Below, one piece after another: positions 16,850 through 23,509 of a stretch of 60,456 nucleotides of DNA. The position numbers and the translations under genes were made by a program. Below the pieces are notes generated by a model, which saw only the letters and a program-made list of their open reading frames with translations, did not search any database and was not told where the DNA came from. Source of the stretch: CAZYJR01 sp964647905. Its GTDB lineage: Bacteria > Desulfobacterota > DSM-4660 > Desulfatiglandales > HGW-15. The stretch spans positions 1 through 60,456 of the forward strand of contig CAZYJR010000025.1 in the NCBI GenBank assembly GCA_964647905.1. Direction: 5' to 3'. Within the stretch, counting starts at the first letter, position 1. The number at the start of each line of letters is the position of its first letter.

Positions 16850-17138
16850 GAGAGATAGCATGGGTTCCATGGGAGCGGCGTTTAGGGACGTGAGATCCAT
16901 GAGCAGGGCGTCTTCCCGGACCAAGGGCGCGATTTCGCTCGATCACCTTTATCGTGCGCTCCAGGGGAACCGAGATCACCACCACGTCGCAGGACCGGGC
17001 CGCATGTTCAGGCCTTGTCCGCGTCCGTCTCCCGGCCTTCAGGACGGGATGGCCTCTACGCGCCAGGACCCGGGCCAGCCAGGACCCCATGCGGCCCGTT
17101 CCTCCGATGATGGCCACACGCGCGTTTTCTCCCATCAT
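16850..17138 (-). pseudogene. tyrA: 5' remnant of tyrA (prephenate dehydrogenase)
   Basis: The start resembles an NAD-binding prephenate/arogenate dehydrogenase: VAIIGGTGRMGSWLARVLARRG (split here in description as the Rossmann GGTGRMG motif), CDVVVISVPLERTIKVIE. After ERNRA a frameshift is needed to continue with LVREDALLMDLTSL and AAPMEPML, the next conserved TyrA block. About 95 codons remain. The catalytic half is gone and the sequence runs into the aroA remnant. A GGAGG RBS precedes ATG 17138, so the 5' end is still a plausible translation start. Confidence 0.8.
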
Positions 17139-17184
17139 GGCTCGTCCTCCCGCGGGTAGGACCCGGGGACCTTCACACGAGTTT

Positions 17185-17499
17185 TCAAGGGGAACGACTC
17201 CCGTGCTGCACGACCCAGCCGTTGTCTCTGAGACGCCGGAGGTTTTCCGGCCGGAGAACGGCTCCTCCTCCGGCGGAGATCTCCCGGCCGTCTCGAGCGG
17301 TCACAAGGCGTATCACCCGTGATTCCAGATCCCTGAAATACCGCCAGCCGTTCTCTCGAACGATGCGGTCCACCGTAGACCCCGCCTCGCGAACCACGCA
17401 GGCGTCGGTGTCGACAAAGGGACGCCCCAGCCTTGCGGCCAGCTCGAGGCCTGTTACGGTCTTTCCGCTGCAGCGGTATCCGATGAGCACGATGTTCAT
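17185..17499 (-). pseudogene. aroK: Truncated aroK (shikimate kinase)
   Basis: About 98 codons match shikimate kinase from its start: Walker A GYRCSGKT, FVDTDACVVREAG, FRDLESRVI and ISAGGGAVLRPENL, ending at NGWVVQ. The family is about 170 aa, and the C-terminal lid and the Arg-containing adenine-binding region are missing. The frame ends shortly after with unrelated residues. The 5' end sits just beyond an attenuator-type terminator (17508-17541) and a leader peptide rich in aromatic residues, so this was the first gene of the minus-strand aromatic operon. Confidence 0.8.
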
Positions 17500-17507
17500 G
17501 AAACGCC

Positions 17508-17541
17508 AAAAAAAAGCCGCGGGCATCCGGGTGCCCACGGC
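17508..17541 (-). terminator. Attenuator terminator of the minus-strand aromatic operon
   Basis: Read on the minus strand, GCCGTGGGCA (17541-17532) pairs with TGCCCGCGGC (17525-17516) around a 6-nt loop, followed at once by eight U (17515-17508). This is a strong rho-independent terminator lying between the leader peptide and aroK'. Its 5' arm (CCGTGGGC) can instead pair with GCCCATGG at the 3' end of the leader ORF (17586-17579, one G-U pair), the expected antiterminator. Confidence 0.85.
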
Positions 17542-17574
17542 CTTGGAGAAACGATATTGATTACTTAAAGCGCA

Positions 17575-17643
17575 TTAGACCATGGGCGGACCTTTCTTCC
17601 ACCAAAAATAAAACCGATAGCTCTGCCCGTGGTCATGCGCCAT
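17575..17643 (-). CDS. Leader peptide of the minus-strand aromatic operon
   Basis: A 22-codon ORF (ATG at 17643, TAA at 17577-17575) whose middle reads SYRFYFWW. Two Tyr, two Phe and two Trp codons lie within eight codons, followed by KKGPPMV. This is the arrangement of amino-acid leader peptides such as pheL and trpL. Ribosome stalling at aromatic codons would free the GCCCATGG segment at the leader's 3' end to form an antiterminator. Starvation for charged tRNA-Tyr, -Phe or -Trp would thus switch the operon on. The RBS is weak (GGGA about 11 nt upstream). It lies 34 nt before the terminator and upstream of aroK'. Not previously named as far as I can tell. Confidence 0.75.
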   Translation of the reverse strand: MAHDHGQSYRFYFWWKKGPPMV

Positions 17644-17703
17644 GAAGAAAATATCCCGTCTTCGCCGCTGCTCCTGCAACTGCGCGTTGCTCGTGGTTTC
17701 CGC

Positions 17704-17731
17704 ATTTAAGCGAACCTCCTTCCTGTGTCAA
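17704..17731 (-). promoter_or_regulatory. Candidate promoter for the minus-strand leader
   Basis: On the minus strand TTGACA (17731-17726) is followed after 16 nt by TTAAAT (17709-17704). Transcription would start near 17697, about 54 nt before the leader ATG. The same TTTTTCCC-TTGACA context appears in the plus-strand candidate promoter. Confidence 0.5.
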
Positions 17732-17772
17732 GGGAAAAATGAAAGGCGGAACTCCGGCATTCGATTTTTTCC

Positions 17773-17801
17773 TTGACAGCCCGATGCAGGACCGTTTATG
17801 A
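17773..17801 (+). promoter_or_regulatory. Candidate promoter for the trp leader
   Basis: TTGACA (17773-17778) is followed after 17 nt by TTATGA (17796-17801; TATGAG with an 18-nt spacer is the alternative). If this is the promoter, RNA starts near 17808 and the leader would be translated almost leaderless from ATG 17810. If the leader starts at ATG 17798 the promoter must lie upstream. Confidence 0.4.
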
Positions 17802-17899
17802 GCCGGATCATGGACGCTAGAAATCCCATTGGAACCGAGAGCAGGCGGAACAACTGGTGGTGGCCCATCTCCACAGGGGAGGCGGCCTCACCGGTCTAG
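17798..17899 (+). CDS. trpL: trp operon leader peptide (TrpL-like)
   Basis: A short ORF with three consecutive Trp codons (17855-17863, context NNWWWP) and a TAG stop at 17897-17899. From ATG 17798 it is 33 aa, with AGGA 6 nt upstream. The in-frame ATG 17810 gives 29 aa. Tandem Trp codons just before a terminator are the hallmark of trp attenuation. The segment covering the stop (about 17880-17896) can pair with the 5' arm of the terminator at 17927-17940, the expected antiterminator. Downstream lie a trpG remnant and trpD, which fits the assignment. Confidence 0.85.
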   Translation: MSRIMDARNPIGTESRRNNWWWPISTGEAASPV

Positions 17900-17924
17900 G
17901 GATCTCGAAGCAAACTGATTGATC

Positions 17925-17964
17925 AAACCGTGGTCGGCCTTCCCAGAGGCCCCACGGTTTTTTT
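17925..17964 (+). terminator. trp attenuator terminator
   Basis: AAACCGTGG (17925-17933) pairs with CCACGGTTT (17952-17960). An inner GGCCT/AGGCC stem and a 6-nt loop extend it, and the 3' arm leads into an uninterrupted run of seven T (17958-17964). It starts 26 nt after the TrpL-like stop codon, the spacing seen in attenuators. Confidence 0.9.
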
Positions 17965-17977
17965 GTGTCCATTCTTT

Positions 17978-18009
17978 CGAGGCCGTGAGGCGAAGACCCC
18001 ACGGCCTCG
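17978..18009 (+). repeat. Perfect 10-bp hairpin after the trp attenuator
   Basis: CGAGGCCGTG (17978-17987) and CACGGCCTCG (18000-18009) flank a 12-nt loop. There is no T-run, so it is not a second terminator. It lies just before GGGGGAAGAG, the RBS-like sequence of the broken trpE/trpG region. Purpose unknown. Confidence 0.6.
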
Positions 18010-18026
18010 ACGTCTTTAGGGGGAAG

Positions 18027-18182
18027 AGTAATGGCCCTGAACCCGAAGCCGGAATCCTTCGCTTCGGACGTTTCCTGCCGATCCTCGGCGTCTGCCTGGG
18101 GCACCAGGCCGTTGCGGCGGTCTTTGGGGCCCGGGTGGTTCGTGCAGAGAGGATCCTGCACGGAAAGCCATCCCGGATTCAG
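18027..18182 (+). pseudogene. trpG: Internal fragment of trpG (anthranilate synthase glutaminase)
   Basis: About 50 codons match the glutaminase subunit: PEAGI, then LPILGVCLGHQAVAAVFGAR with the nucleophile Cys in GVCLGHQ, and VVRAERILHGKPSRI. The N-terminal third and the whole C-terminal half with the catalytic His and Glu are missing, as is all of trpE, normally between leader and trpG. The frame stays open from 17919 into trpD without a stop, so a TrpG'-TrpD fusion is formally possible. The strong RBS in front of trpD argues for separate initiation. Confidence 0.8.
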
Positions 18183-18281
18183 TGCCGGACTATGCGCCAC
18201 CATCTCTTCTCCTCCGCCCGGCGCGATATAGGGCGGATGAGCAGGGTGTTTTTGAGACAAACAAGAAAGGAGAAGAAAGCC

Positions 18282-19370
18282 ATGATCAAGCAAGCCATTG
18301 TCAACGTTGTAAGAGGCCTGGACCTTCGGGAAGAGGAGATGGAAGCGGCCATGCACGACATCTTGTCCGGCACGGCCACGCCCGCGCAGATCGGGACGTT
18401 CATCGCAGCCTTGAGGATCAAGGGGGAGACCGTGGAGGAGATCACCGCGGCGGCCAGGGCGATTCAATCCCGGGCCGTGAGGATCGACGTGAAAAACGGC
18501 CTCGTGAACCTGGACCGGGACGAGATCAACGTGGAGGACGAGACCATTCTGGATACGTGCGGGACGGGAGGGGACGGGGCCAACACGTTCAACATCTCGA
18601 CGGCCACGGCCTTCGTGGCCGCAGGCGGAGGGGTGCGTGTGGCCAAGCACGGAAACCGTGCGGTATCCAGCCGGTGCGGCAGCGCCGATGTCCTTTCGAA
18701 CCTCGGCGTGCGCCTGGAGCTCAACCGGTCCAGCATGGAGCAGTGCATCCGGGAGATCGGCATCGGGTTCCTGTATGCGCCCCTGTATCACGGTGCCATG
18801 AGGCATGCGGCCGGACCGAGACAGGAGGTGGGGATTCGGACCATCTTCAACCTCCTGGGGCCGTTGAGCAACCCGGCCTCGGCCACCGCCCAGGTCCTGG
18901 GTGTGTACGATCCCCGCCTGACAGAGACCATGGCGAGTGTGCTGGGAAGGCTCGGCACGCGGGAGGCATTCGTGGTGTGCGGCGAGGAGACACTGGACGA
19001 GATCAGCATCTGCGGGCCGACTCGCGTGACCCATCTCAAGGAGGGGGCGATTGCGACGACCAGGGTGACGCCCGAGGACTTCGGGTTCGAGCGGGCCCCG
19101 GTTGAGAGCATTCGGGGTGGGGACGCCCGGGAAAACGCCCGGGTCATAAGGCGAGTACTGGGCGGGGAACAGGGGCCGATCCGGGACGTGGTCCTTCTGA
19201 ACGCGGCCGCCGCCTTTGTTGCCGCGGGTGTGGAGCCTGACTTTCGAGCCGGGGTTGAGCGGGCCCGGGACTCCATCGACTCGGGCCGTGCCCTGGGCAA
19301 GCTCGAGGCCCTGATCGAGTTCACGCAGGACTGCTGGCCCTTTGTCCGCAAGGAGATGGCCGTGGCATAG
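18282..19370 (+). CDS. trpD: Anthranilate phosphoribosyltransferase TrpD
   Basis: Transfers the phosphoribosyl group of PRPP to anthranilate, the second committed step of tryptophan synthesis. 362 aa, full length. Family motifs are intact: PRPP-binding DTCGTGGDGANTFNIST, KHGNRAVSSRCGSADVL and the anthranilate-site YHGAMRHA. ATG 18282 is preceded by AGGAG with a 9-nt spacer. It follows a trp leader/attenuator and a trpG remnant, while trpE, trpC, trpF, trpB and trpA are absent here. The enzyme may therefore be a relict, or serve with trp genes located elsewhere. Confidence 0.96.
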   Translation: MIKQAIVNVVRGLDLREEEMEAAMHDILSGTATPAQIGTFIAALRIKGETVEEITAAARAIQSRAVRIDVKNGLVNLDRDEINVEDETILDTCGTGGDGANTFNISTATAFVAAGGGVRVAKHGNRAVSSRCGSADVLSNLGVRLELNRSSMEQCIREIGIGFLYAPLYHGAMRHAAGPRQEVGIRTIFNLLGPLSNPASATAQVLGVYDPRLTETMASVLGRLGTREAFVVCGEETLDEISICGPTRVTHLKEGAIATTRVTPEDFGFERAPVESIRGGDARENARVIRRVLGGEQGPIRDVVLLNAAAAFVAAGVEPDFRAGVERARDSIDSGRALGKLEALIEFTQDCWPFVRKEMAVA

Positions 19371-19472
19371 AGACAGGGACAAGGATGTTTTCGGCCTTCT
19401 TCAACTCGTAATCTCCTTTCGAAGGGAATTGTTTTGCTGAGAATGGCGGCGAGTGATATTAAGGGGTGTACC

Positions 19473-19622
19473 ATGAACCCGCCTGAAACGAATCGGTTTA
19501 CAGAACCGTACCAGCGTTACTTATGAAAAGCTGCTCCGCTGGAACCGCATGAACCCTGGGGTGGGGTTTGGAGCCGCCCGGACTATTGGGACAACGACCG
19601 GGTTAAGGGGCCCGGTATCTAA
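19473..19622 (+). other. Short ORF with an in-frame TGA, upstream of the glutamate dehydrogenase
   Basis: ATG 19473 has a good RBS (AAGGGGTG) and opens a 17-codon peptide (NRFTEPYQRYL) ending at TGA 19524-19526. In the same frame the next 31 codons read PHEPWGGVWSRPDYWDNDRV, then KGPGI and TAA at 19620-19622, a protein-like composition rich in Trp, Pro and Asp. It could be a decayed small gene, a read-through or recoded peptide, or chance. No convincing selenocysteine-insertion hairpin follows the TGA. No other gene is recognised in 19371-19633. Confidence 0.3.
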
Positions 19623-19633
19623 GAGGGAGACGT

Positions 19634-22600
19634 ATGAAGGAACGAGACTTGCCTGTCGATGGTCGGACCCGAGATGATGCGCCTGCGGGATCGGCTCCCG
19701 ATACCAGGATCTATGAAGAGATCATGGAGAGCCTGGAATCCAAGCACCAAACGGCCCGGGACAATCTGAAGTGGCTCTTTGCCAATATGCACCCCTACTT
19801 CTTCATCACCATGAAGGAGGACACGGAAGCGGTCGCCCACCTCGCTGGAAGGCTTGACCATATCTCCAAAGAGAGAAAGATAACCCTCACGGATCAGGAC
19901 AAGAAGATGATCCTGGCCCGCCTGGACATCCCGGGATCTCTGTATGACACGCTGAAGACCCTCCGGGAGCGGGAGGTCTCATACGCCGAGATGAGCCACT
20001 CCTACAGCCCGATCCCCGGGGTGGACCGCCCCTTGGAAATTCAAAGGTTTGAGTTCGATCGGAAAGATCGGGAGGACATCTCCGGGGCCGGGGATGTCCG
20101 TATACCCGAGGAGATCAGAGACAGCGTGTCAGCGATGATGAAAGATCTCTACCCGGGATTCGAGTTGGAAGAGCTCGATTCCATGCTGAGACTTCTCTGG
20201 CTCAATAACGAGGCCTATGTGCGCATATCCCCGCCGGAGAGAATCGCGCGCGTACTGCATCTCTTCCAGGAGGGCAAAAGGCACCACGGGCTTTACCTGG
20301 ATGTGGAGACAAAGCGGGACGGCCCGGTGCACCGGGAGTCCCGGGTCCTGTTCTCAGTGGGGAACCCGCCCCAGAGGGCGTTCCTGACGCAGGTCGGAGA
20401 GATCTTCCAGCGACTGGATATAGGAGTCCGGCGGTCCTACTGCCTTATCATCAATACCGGGATTCACCCTTACTTCCTGGGGACGTTCTACGTCTTGACC
20501 CACGGCGGCGAGCTCGTGGAAAAGGGCGGGGAGCTGTTTGAAAAGTTGAAGACGGAGCTCTACAACACCCAGATCCTCTCCGCTGAGAGCCCCTCCTATA
20601 ACCAGTTCGTACCCCATCGCGTGATGACCGGAGAGGAGGCTTCCCTGACCGACGCCTTTGTCGCGTTTTGTCACACGGCCCTGGCCCATAATCAGCCGGA
20701 TCGCTTCGGGGCGGGCTTTGTCAGGGAGGCGTTTCACTCCGAGCCCGGTCTGACCTTGAAGATGATCGACCTGTTTCGCAAGAAGTTCGACCCGGAGATC
20801 GGGGAAGAAAGAGACTCGGTTTACGGGCGGGTCTTGAAGGAGACCGAAGAGGCCCTTTCAAGCTACAACACCGGGAACAGGTACCTGGACGAGACGCGGA
20901 AGACCGTCTTTCACGCCTGCCTCTCCTTCATAAAGCACACGCTCAAGACGAACTTCTTCGTCCCGGAGAAGCACGCCCTGGCCTTCAGACTGGATCCAGC
21001 CTTTCTGGCCGAGCTGAGTCCGGATTTCACCTCGGATCTTCCGCAGGCCCCACCCTTCCGCATAACCTTCTTTTTCACAAGGCAGGCCCAAGGTTATCAC
21101 GTGGGGTTCTCGGACATCGCCAGGGGAGGGTGGCGGACGATCGTCTGCCGGAGCCAGGACGAGCACAACACGAACGTCCGAACGCTTTTCCGCGAGGTCT
21201 TTGTCCTGGCCCACACCCAGCACCTGAAGAACAAGGACATTTACCAGGGAGGGTCCAAGCTCACCATTGTGATGGACGCGACGGACCTGGACGAGCCGCT
21301 GGCCGTCACCCAGCGCCTCTACAAGGTCCAATACGGCGTAATAAACGCCTTTCTGGACATATTCGTGACCGAGAGCGGAAGGGCGAAAGACCCGCGGGTC
21401 GTGGACTCCTACGGCCAGGAAGAGCCCGTCGAGCTCGGACCGGATGAGAACATGCACGACGTGATGGTGGAATTCATCGCAGAGCAGGCCGCCAGACGCG
21501 GCTATGTCCTGGGCATCGGCATAATGTCCAGCAAGAAGGCCGGGATCAACCACAAGGAGTACGGGGTTACCTCGCGCGGTGTGATCAAGTTCGCCGAGAC
21601 CGCGATGAGGGAGATGGGTGTGGACATCCACGAGGACGCCTTCAGCGTCAAGTTCACCGGAGGACCCAACGGCGATGTGGCCGGCAACTCAATGCGCCTC
21701 CTGCTCGACAGGTGTCCGAGGGCGGAGATCAGGTGCATAATAGACGGTACGGCCGGTCTCTTCGATCCCCGCGGGGCGAACCCTGTGGAGCTCGGCAGGA
21801 TTCTCCTGAAGGAGGACCTGGAGGGTTTCGACCCCGAGGCCTTGAACCCGGGCGGCTTCATGCTCTTCCGCCATAGGCGGCGGCAAGAGGGCCTGAGAAC
21901 CCTGTACAGGAAGGTCTCCCGGACCGAGGGCGGTGCCGGGGAGGAATGGGTCACCGCGGATGAATTCAACAGGGGGATGGACGGGCTCCTGTTTTCAGTG
22001 CCGGCCGATCTGTTTCTCCCCTGCGGCGGCAGGCCGGAGACTTTGGACGGCAGCAATTGGGAGAGGCTCCTGGGCGAGGATGGGACCCCAAACGTGCGGG
22101 TGATCGTTGAGGGGGCGAACTCCTTTATCAGCCCGGACGCCCGGCTGGAGCTGCAGAACCGGGGTGTGGTGATCCTCCGCGACGCATCCGCCAACAAGTG
22201 CGGAGTGATCTCTTCTTCCTACGAAATAATCGCCAATCTATTGATGTCCGAAGCGGAATTCCTTGCCCACAAGGAACCCTATGTCCGGGATGTCCTCTCC
22301 ATTCTGGAGAAGCGGGCCGGGGAGGAGGCCGAGCTGATCTTCGAGAGGTACCGCCGGGAGGCCGGGACCAGGCCTCAGCCCTACACCGGGATCAGCGCGG
22401 CGATCAGCACGGAAATCAACGAGCTCTATTCCAAGCTCTTCGACTTTTTCCAGGAGCGGCCCGAGCTGGCCGATCAACCGCTCTTCAGGAAGGTGATCCT
22501 GAACCACCTGCCCGCCTTTGTTCGCGATGAGGCGCGTTTCAGGGCAAGGGTGAAAGACCTGCCGCTGAAGATAAAGTGCGCCGTACTGGCGAGCGAGATC

Positions 22601-22684
22601 GCGACCATGATCGTATATCACGGGGGCTGGGAGCTGGATTTCGAGAGCAGGCTCAGGCAGTACCTCAAGGCTCGCTTTTCGTGA
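19634..22684 (+). CDS. NAD-specific glutamate dehydrogenase, large type
   Basis: Oxidatively deaminates glutamate to 2-oxoglutarate with NAD. 1016 aa, the size of the large (about 115 kDa) bacterial GDH class. The N-terminal 450 residues are the regulatory extension. The ELFV-type catalytic core begins near ARGGWRTIVCRSQDEHN and contains TQHLKNKDIYQGGSKLTIV (substrate-binding Lys region). The NAD domain carries KFTGGPNGDVAGNSM and the block VIVEGANSFISPDARLEL. RBS GAGGGAG lies 4 nt before ATG 19634. It probably links amino-acid fermentation or oxidation to central carbon metabolism. It follows trpD but is not obviously in its operon. Confidence 0.95.
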   Translation: MKERDLPVDGRTRDDAPAGSAPDTRIYEEIMESLESKHQTARDNLKWLFANMHPYFFITMKEDTEAVAHLAGRLDHISKERKITLTDQDKKMILARLDIPGSLYDTLKTLREREVSYAEMSHSYSPIPGVDRPLEIQRFEFDRKDREDISGAGDVRIPEEIRDSVSAMMKDLYPGFELEELDSMLRLLWLNNEAYVRISPPERIARVLHLFQEGKRHHGLYLDVETKRDGPVHRESRVLFSVGNPPQRAFLTQVGEIFQRLDIGVRRSYCLIINTGIHPYFLGTFYVLTHGGELVEKGGELFEKLKTELYNTQILSAESPSYNQFVPHRVMTGEEASLTDAFVAFCHTALAHNQPDRFGAGFVREAFHSEPGLTLKMIDLFRKKFDPEIGEERDSVYGRVLKETEEALSSYNTGNRYLDETRKTVFHACLSFIKHTLKTNFFVPEKHALAFRLDPAFLAELSPDFTSDLPQAPPFRITFFFTRQAQGYHVGFSDIARGGWRTIVCRSQDEHNTNVRTLFREVFVLAHTQHLKNKDIYQGGSKLTIVMDATDLDEPLAVTQRLYKVQYGVINAFLDIFVTESGRAKDPRVVDSYGQEEPVELGPDENMHDVMVEFIAEQAARRGYVLGIGIMSSKKAGINHKEYGVTSRGVIKFAETAMREMGVDIHEDAFSVKFTGGPNGDVAGNSMRLLLDRCPRAEIRCIIDGTAGLFDPRGANPVELGRILLKEDLEGFDPEALNPGGFMLFRHRRRQEGLRTLYRKVSRTEGGAGEEWVTADEFNRGMDGLLFSVPADLFLPCGGRPETLDGSNWERLLGEDGTPNVRVIVEGANSFISPDARLELQNRGVVILRDASANKCGVISSSYEIIANLLMSEAEFLAHKEPYVRDVLSILEKRAGEEAELIFERYRREAGTRPQPYTGISAAISTEINELYSKLFDFFQERPELADQPLFRKVILNHLPAFVRDEARFRARVKDLPLKIKCAVLASEIATMIVYHGGWELDFESRLRQYLKARFS

Positions 22685-22723
22685 TGCGCCCTACGCCTTT
22701 GAGCCTCCGGTGATCCGTCAATC

Positions 22724-22750
22724 CCGGCCCTCGAAGTGCAGGAGGGCCGG
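22724..22750. terminator. Hairpin between convergent genes
   Basis: CCGGCCCTC (22724-22732) pairs perfectly with GAGGGCCGG (22742-22750) around a 9-nt loop. It lies between the ends of the glutamate dehydrogenase gene and the convergent lipoprotein gene, so it may act as a bidirectional terminator, but it has no T-tract. Confidence 0.45.
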
Positions 22751-22839
22751 CGACCGGGTCCGGGGGACGGTTCGGAAGCCCGCCCAGTGGGGCTCGGGAG
22801 GGGCCTCCGTTCCGCTACCCGGAATCCGCCGCTTAAATC

Positions 22840-23208
22840 CTACTTCTTCATCTTCTGCTTGAATATCTGTTCGGTCTTGTCGGCCATTGCCTCGGCCCTG
22901 TCCGCTGCTCTTTCGGCCCTGAAGGCGGCCTTTTCCGCCCTGTCAGCGGATTGGAAAGCCTTCTTGGCAGCGTCTTCAGCCCTTGCAGCGGCCGCCTCGG
23001 ATTTCTGTGACTCCGAAGCGCACATGGCCTTGGCTTCCTGGGCCTCGGTCAGCGCAGTGTCCGCCTTGCTCATGGCCTGTTGGGCCTGCTCCTGGACGGC
23101 GGCCAGTTGTTTGGATGTGGCGCATCCGGAAAGCAGCCATCCCGTGCACAGGACCAAGAGCACCCCGATAATCACTCTCTTCGACAGAACAGAACCTCTC
23201 TTCATCAT
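22840..23208 (-). CDS. Ala-rich coiled-coil lipoprotein (Lpp-like)
   Basis: A 122-aa small lipoprotein. The signal peptide ends in lipobox LLSG-C (GWLLSGCATS), so the mature protein is lipid-anchored at Cys. The rest is one long Ala/Lys/Glu heptad helix (SADRAEKAAFRAERAADRAE) ending in basic KQKMKK, much like Lpp, whose C-terminal Lys is linked to peptidoglycan. Start at ATG 23208 with AAAGGAGGAG upstream; the longer frame to 23307 is rejected. It is divergent from an L,D-transpeptidase, the class of enzyme that attaches Lpp-type proteins to the cell wall, which suggests a functional pair. Confidence 0.85.
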   Translation of the reverse strand: MMKRGSVLSKRVIIGVLLVLCTGWLLSGCATSKQLAAVQEQAQQAMSKADTALTEAQEAKAMCASESQKSEAAAARAEDAAKKAFQSADRAEKAAFRAERAADRAEAMADKTEQIFKQKMKK

Positions 23209-23509
23209 GTCTCCTCCTTTCCCGAGCGCCACCCGGTACCCGAACGGGTCGCTGGAGTGGCCTCGCCCTCCACTGGTAAAACGTTTTTGTCTCCTGCAGC
23301 ACGCCACCGGCCGACTCCCGGTACAATGGCATTTTGAGGCAATTCCTGATCCGTTGTCAATAGGGATAGGCCGTCAAATCGCGCAAAGTGTCACGGTTTG
23401 TGCAAGGCCTAAGAAGTCACGGACAGGGGATCGGGTGCGCAAAGTTCCTTGTCTTGGGGCTGTTCTTTGAGGCATGCTTGTGATCAAAACGTTCGGAACG
23501 GGGGTGCGG
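23209..23509. promoter_or_regulatory. Divergent intergenic region
   Basis: About 300 bp between the lipoprotein and the L,D-transpeptidase. It should contain both promoters, but I could not pick unambiguous -35/-10 pairs. No further gene seen. Confidence 0.35.

Noticed and set aside
17817..19382. 521-codon minus-strand ORF opposite trpD
   Set aside because: Antisense of trpD; low-complexity His/Gly/Arg translation without motifs.
19524..19526. Selenocysteine at the TGA before the glutamate dehydrogenase
   Set aside because: No stable SECIS-type hairpin directly after the TGA and no known selenoprotein family matched.
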